Below are positions 34,770-35,089 of a stretch of DNA of 35,089 nt, piece after piece. The translations under genes were made by a program, and so were the position numbers. The notes beneath the pieces are model-generated. The model saw nothing but the letters and a program-made list of their open reading frames with translations. It did not search any database and was not told where the DNA came from. Where the stretch lies: the NCBI GenBank assembly GCA_903913145.1, contig CAIWKC010000171.1:1-35089 (forward strand), read 5' to 3'. This stretch comes from an uncultured Gallionellaceae bacterium (lineage in GTDB: Bacteria > Pseudomonadota > Gammaproteobacteria > Burkholderiales > Gallionellaceae). The stretch's first letter is position 1, and each line of letters begins with the position of its first letter.

Positions 34770-35089
34770 ATGAGCGAATATGAGGCTTTCGGCAGAATGG
34801 AGCGAAGCAACTGGTCTCAATCGACTAAAGTTTTAAATTATGTGAATCTATTTTCCTCTGTCACCGACCAAACCATAGATTCGATTTTGGAAACCATCAT
34901 AATTGAAAATAGTCACAAGGCACTGGATGTGTGTTGTGGACAAGGTACTTTATCTGCGGCATTGAAGGCTAAGGGATATGCAGTCAGTGGTCTCGATTTT
35001 TCCCCAGCAATGCTTGAGATGGCGCGTCAGCGAGTACCGGAAGTAAATTTTGTGGACGGGGACGCGCAGAATCTCCCATTTTCAGATAA
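34770..35089 (+). CDS. Class I SAM-dependent methyltransferase, N-terminal part (runs off the window)
   Basis: Open from ATG 34770 to window end: MSEYEAFGRMERSNWSQSTKVLNYVNLFSSVTDQTIDSILETIIIENSHKALDVCCGQGTLSAALKAKGYAVSGLDFSPAMLEMARQRVPEVNFVDGDAQNLPFSD. Motif I LDVCCGQGTLS. Confidence 0.88.
   Translation, partial: MSEYEAFGRMERSNWSQSTKVLNYVNLFSSVTDQTIDSILETIIIENSHKALDVCCGQGTLSAALKAKGYAVSGLDFSPAMLEMARQRVPEVNFVDGDAQNLPFSD

Noticed and set aside
1-35089. CRISPR arrays, tRNA or rRNA genes
   Set aside because: No regularly spaced direct repeats and no recognisable tRNA or rRNA sequence signatures were seen in the intergenic regions.

Overview
The window looks chromosomal and probably comes from a betaproteobacterium. 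Codon style and gene families suggest Gallionellaceae or Nitrosomonadales; this is inference. In order it contains: (1) the 3' part of a tripartite RND efflux operon (permease, membrane-fusion protein, NodT-type outer membrane lipoprotein); (2) a PAS-PAS-GGDEF protein with non-canonical catalytic-motif residues; (3) a minus-strand two-gene unit, group 1 truncated hemoglobin followed by a [2Fe-2S]/FAD/NAD(P)H reductase, preceded by a strong NsrR-like NO-sensor box; (4) a beta-barrel outer membrane protein; (5) a minus-strand housekeeping block (mpl, DUF486 protein, FKBP, PaiB-like, metH); (6) an approximately 1.5 kb region with short unlisted ORFs and strong dyads; (7) a PsiE-family gene broken by a single in-frame TGA; (8) comM/yifB and ubiK; (9) a TorF-family porin and an RhlE-type helicase; (10) a formate-utilisation cluster: LysR, OFA-family MFS transporter, fdsGBA-fdhD-fdsD, then moaACDE; (11) a scrambled 3' accessory end with a chimeric AbrB-antitoxin/PIN-toxin remnant, a secreted protein with a cysteine-peptidase-like signature, IS5-like terminal-repeat remnants, and a methyltransferase that runs off the end. 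No tRNA, rRNA or CRISPR was recognised. The most interesting signals are the NsrR-like box on the hemoglobin/reductase pair, the nonsense-interrupted psiE, the antitoxin-toxin fusion relic, and the small-ORF/dyad region at 15.4-16.7 kb.
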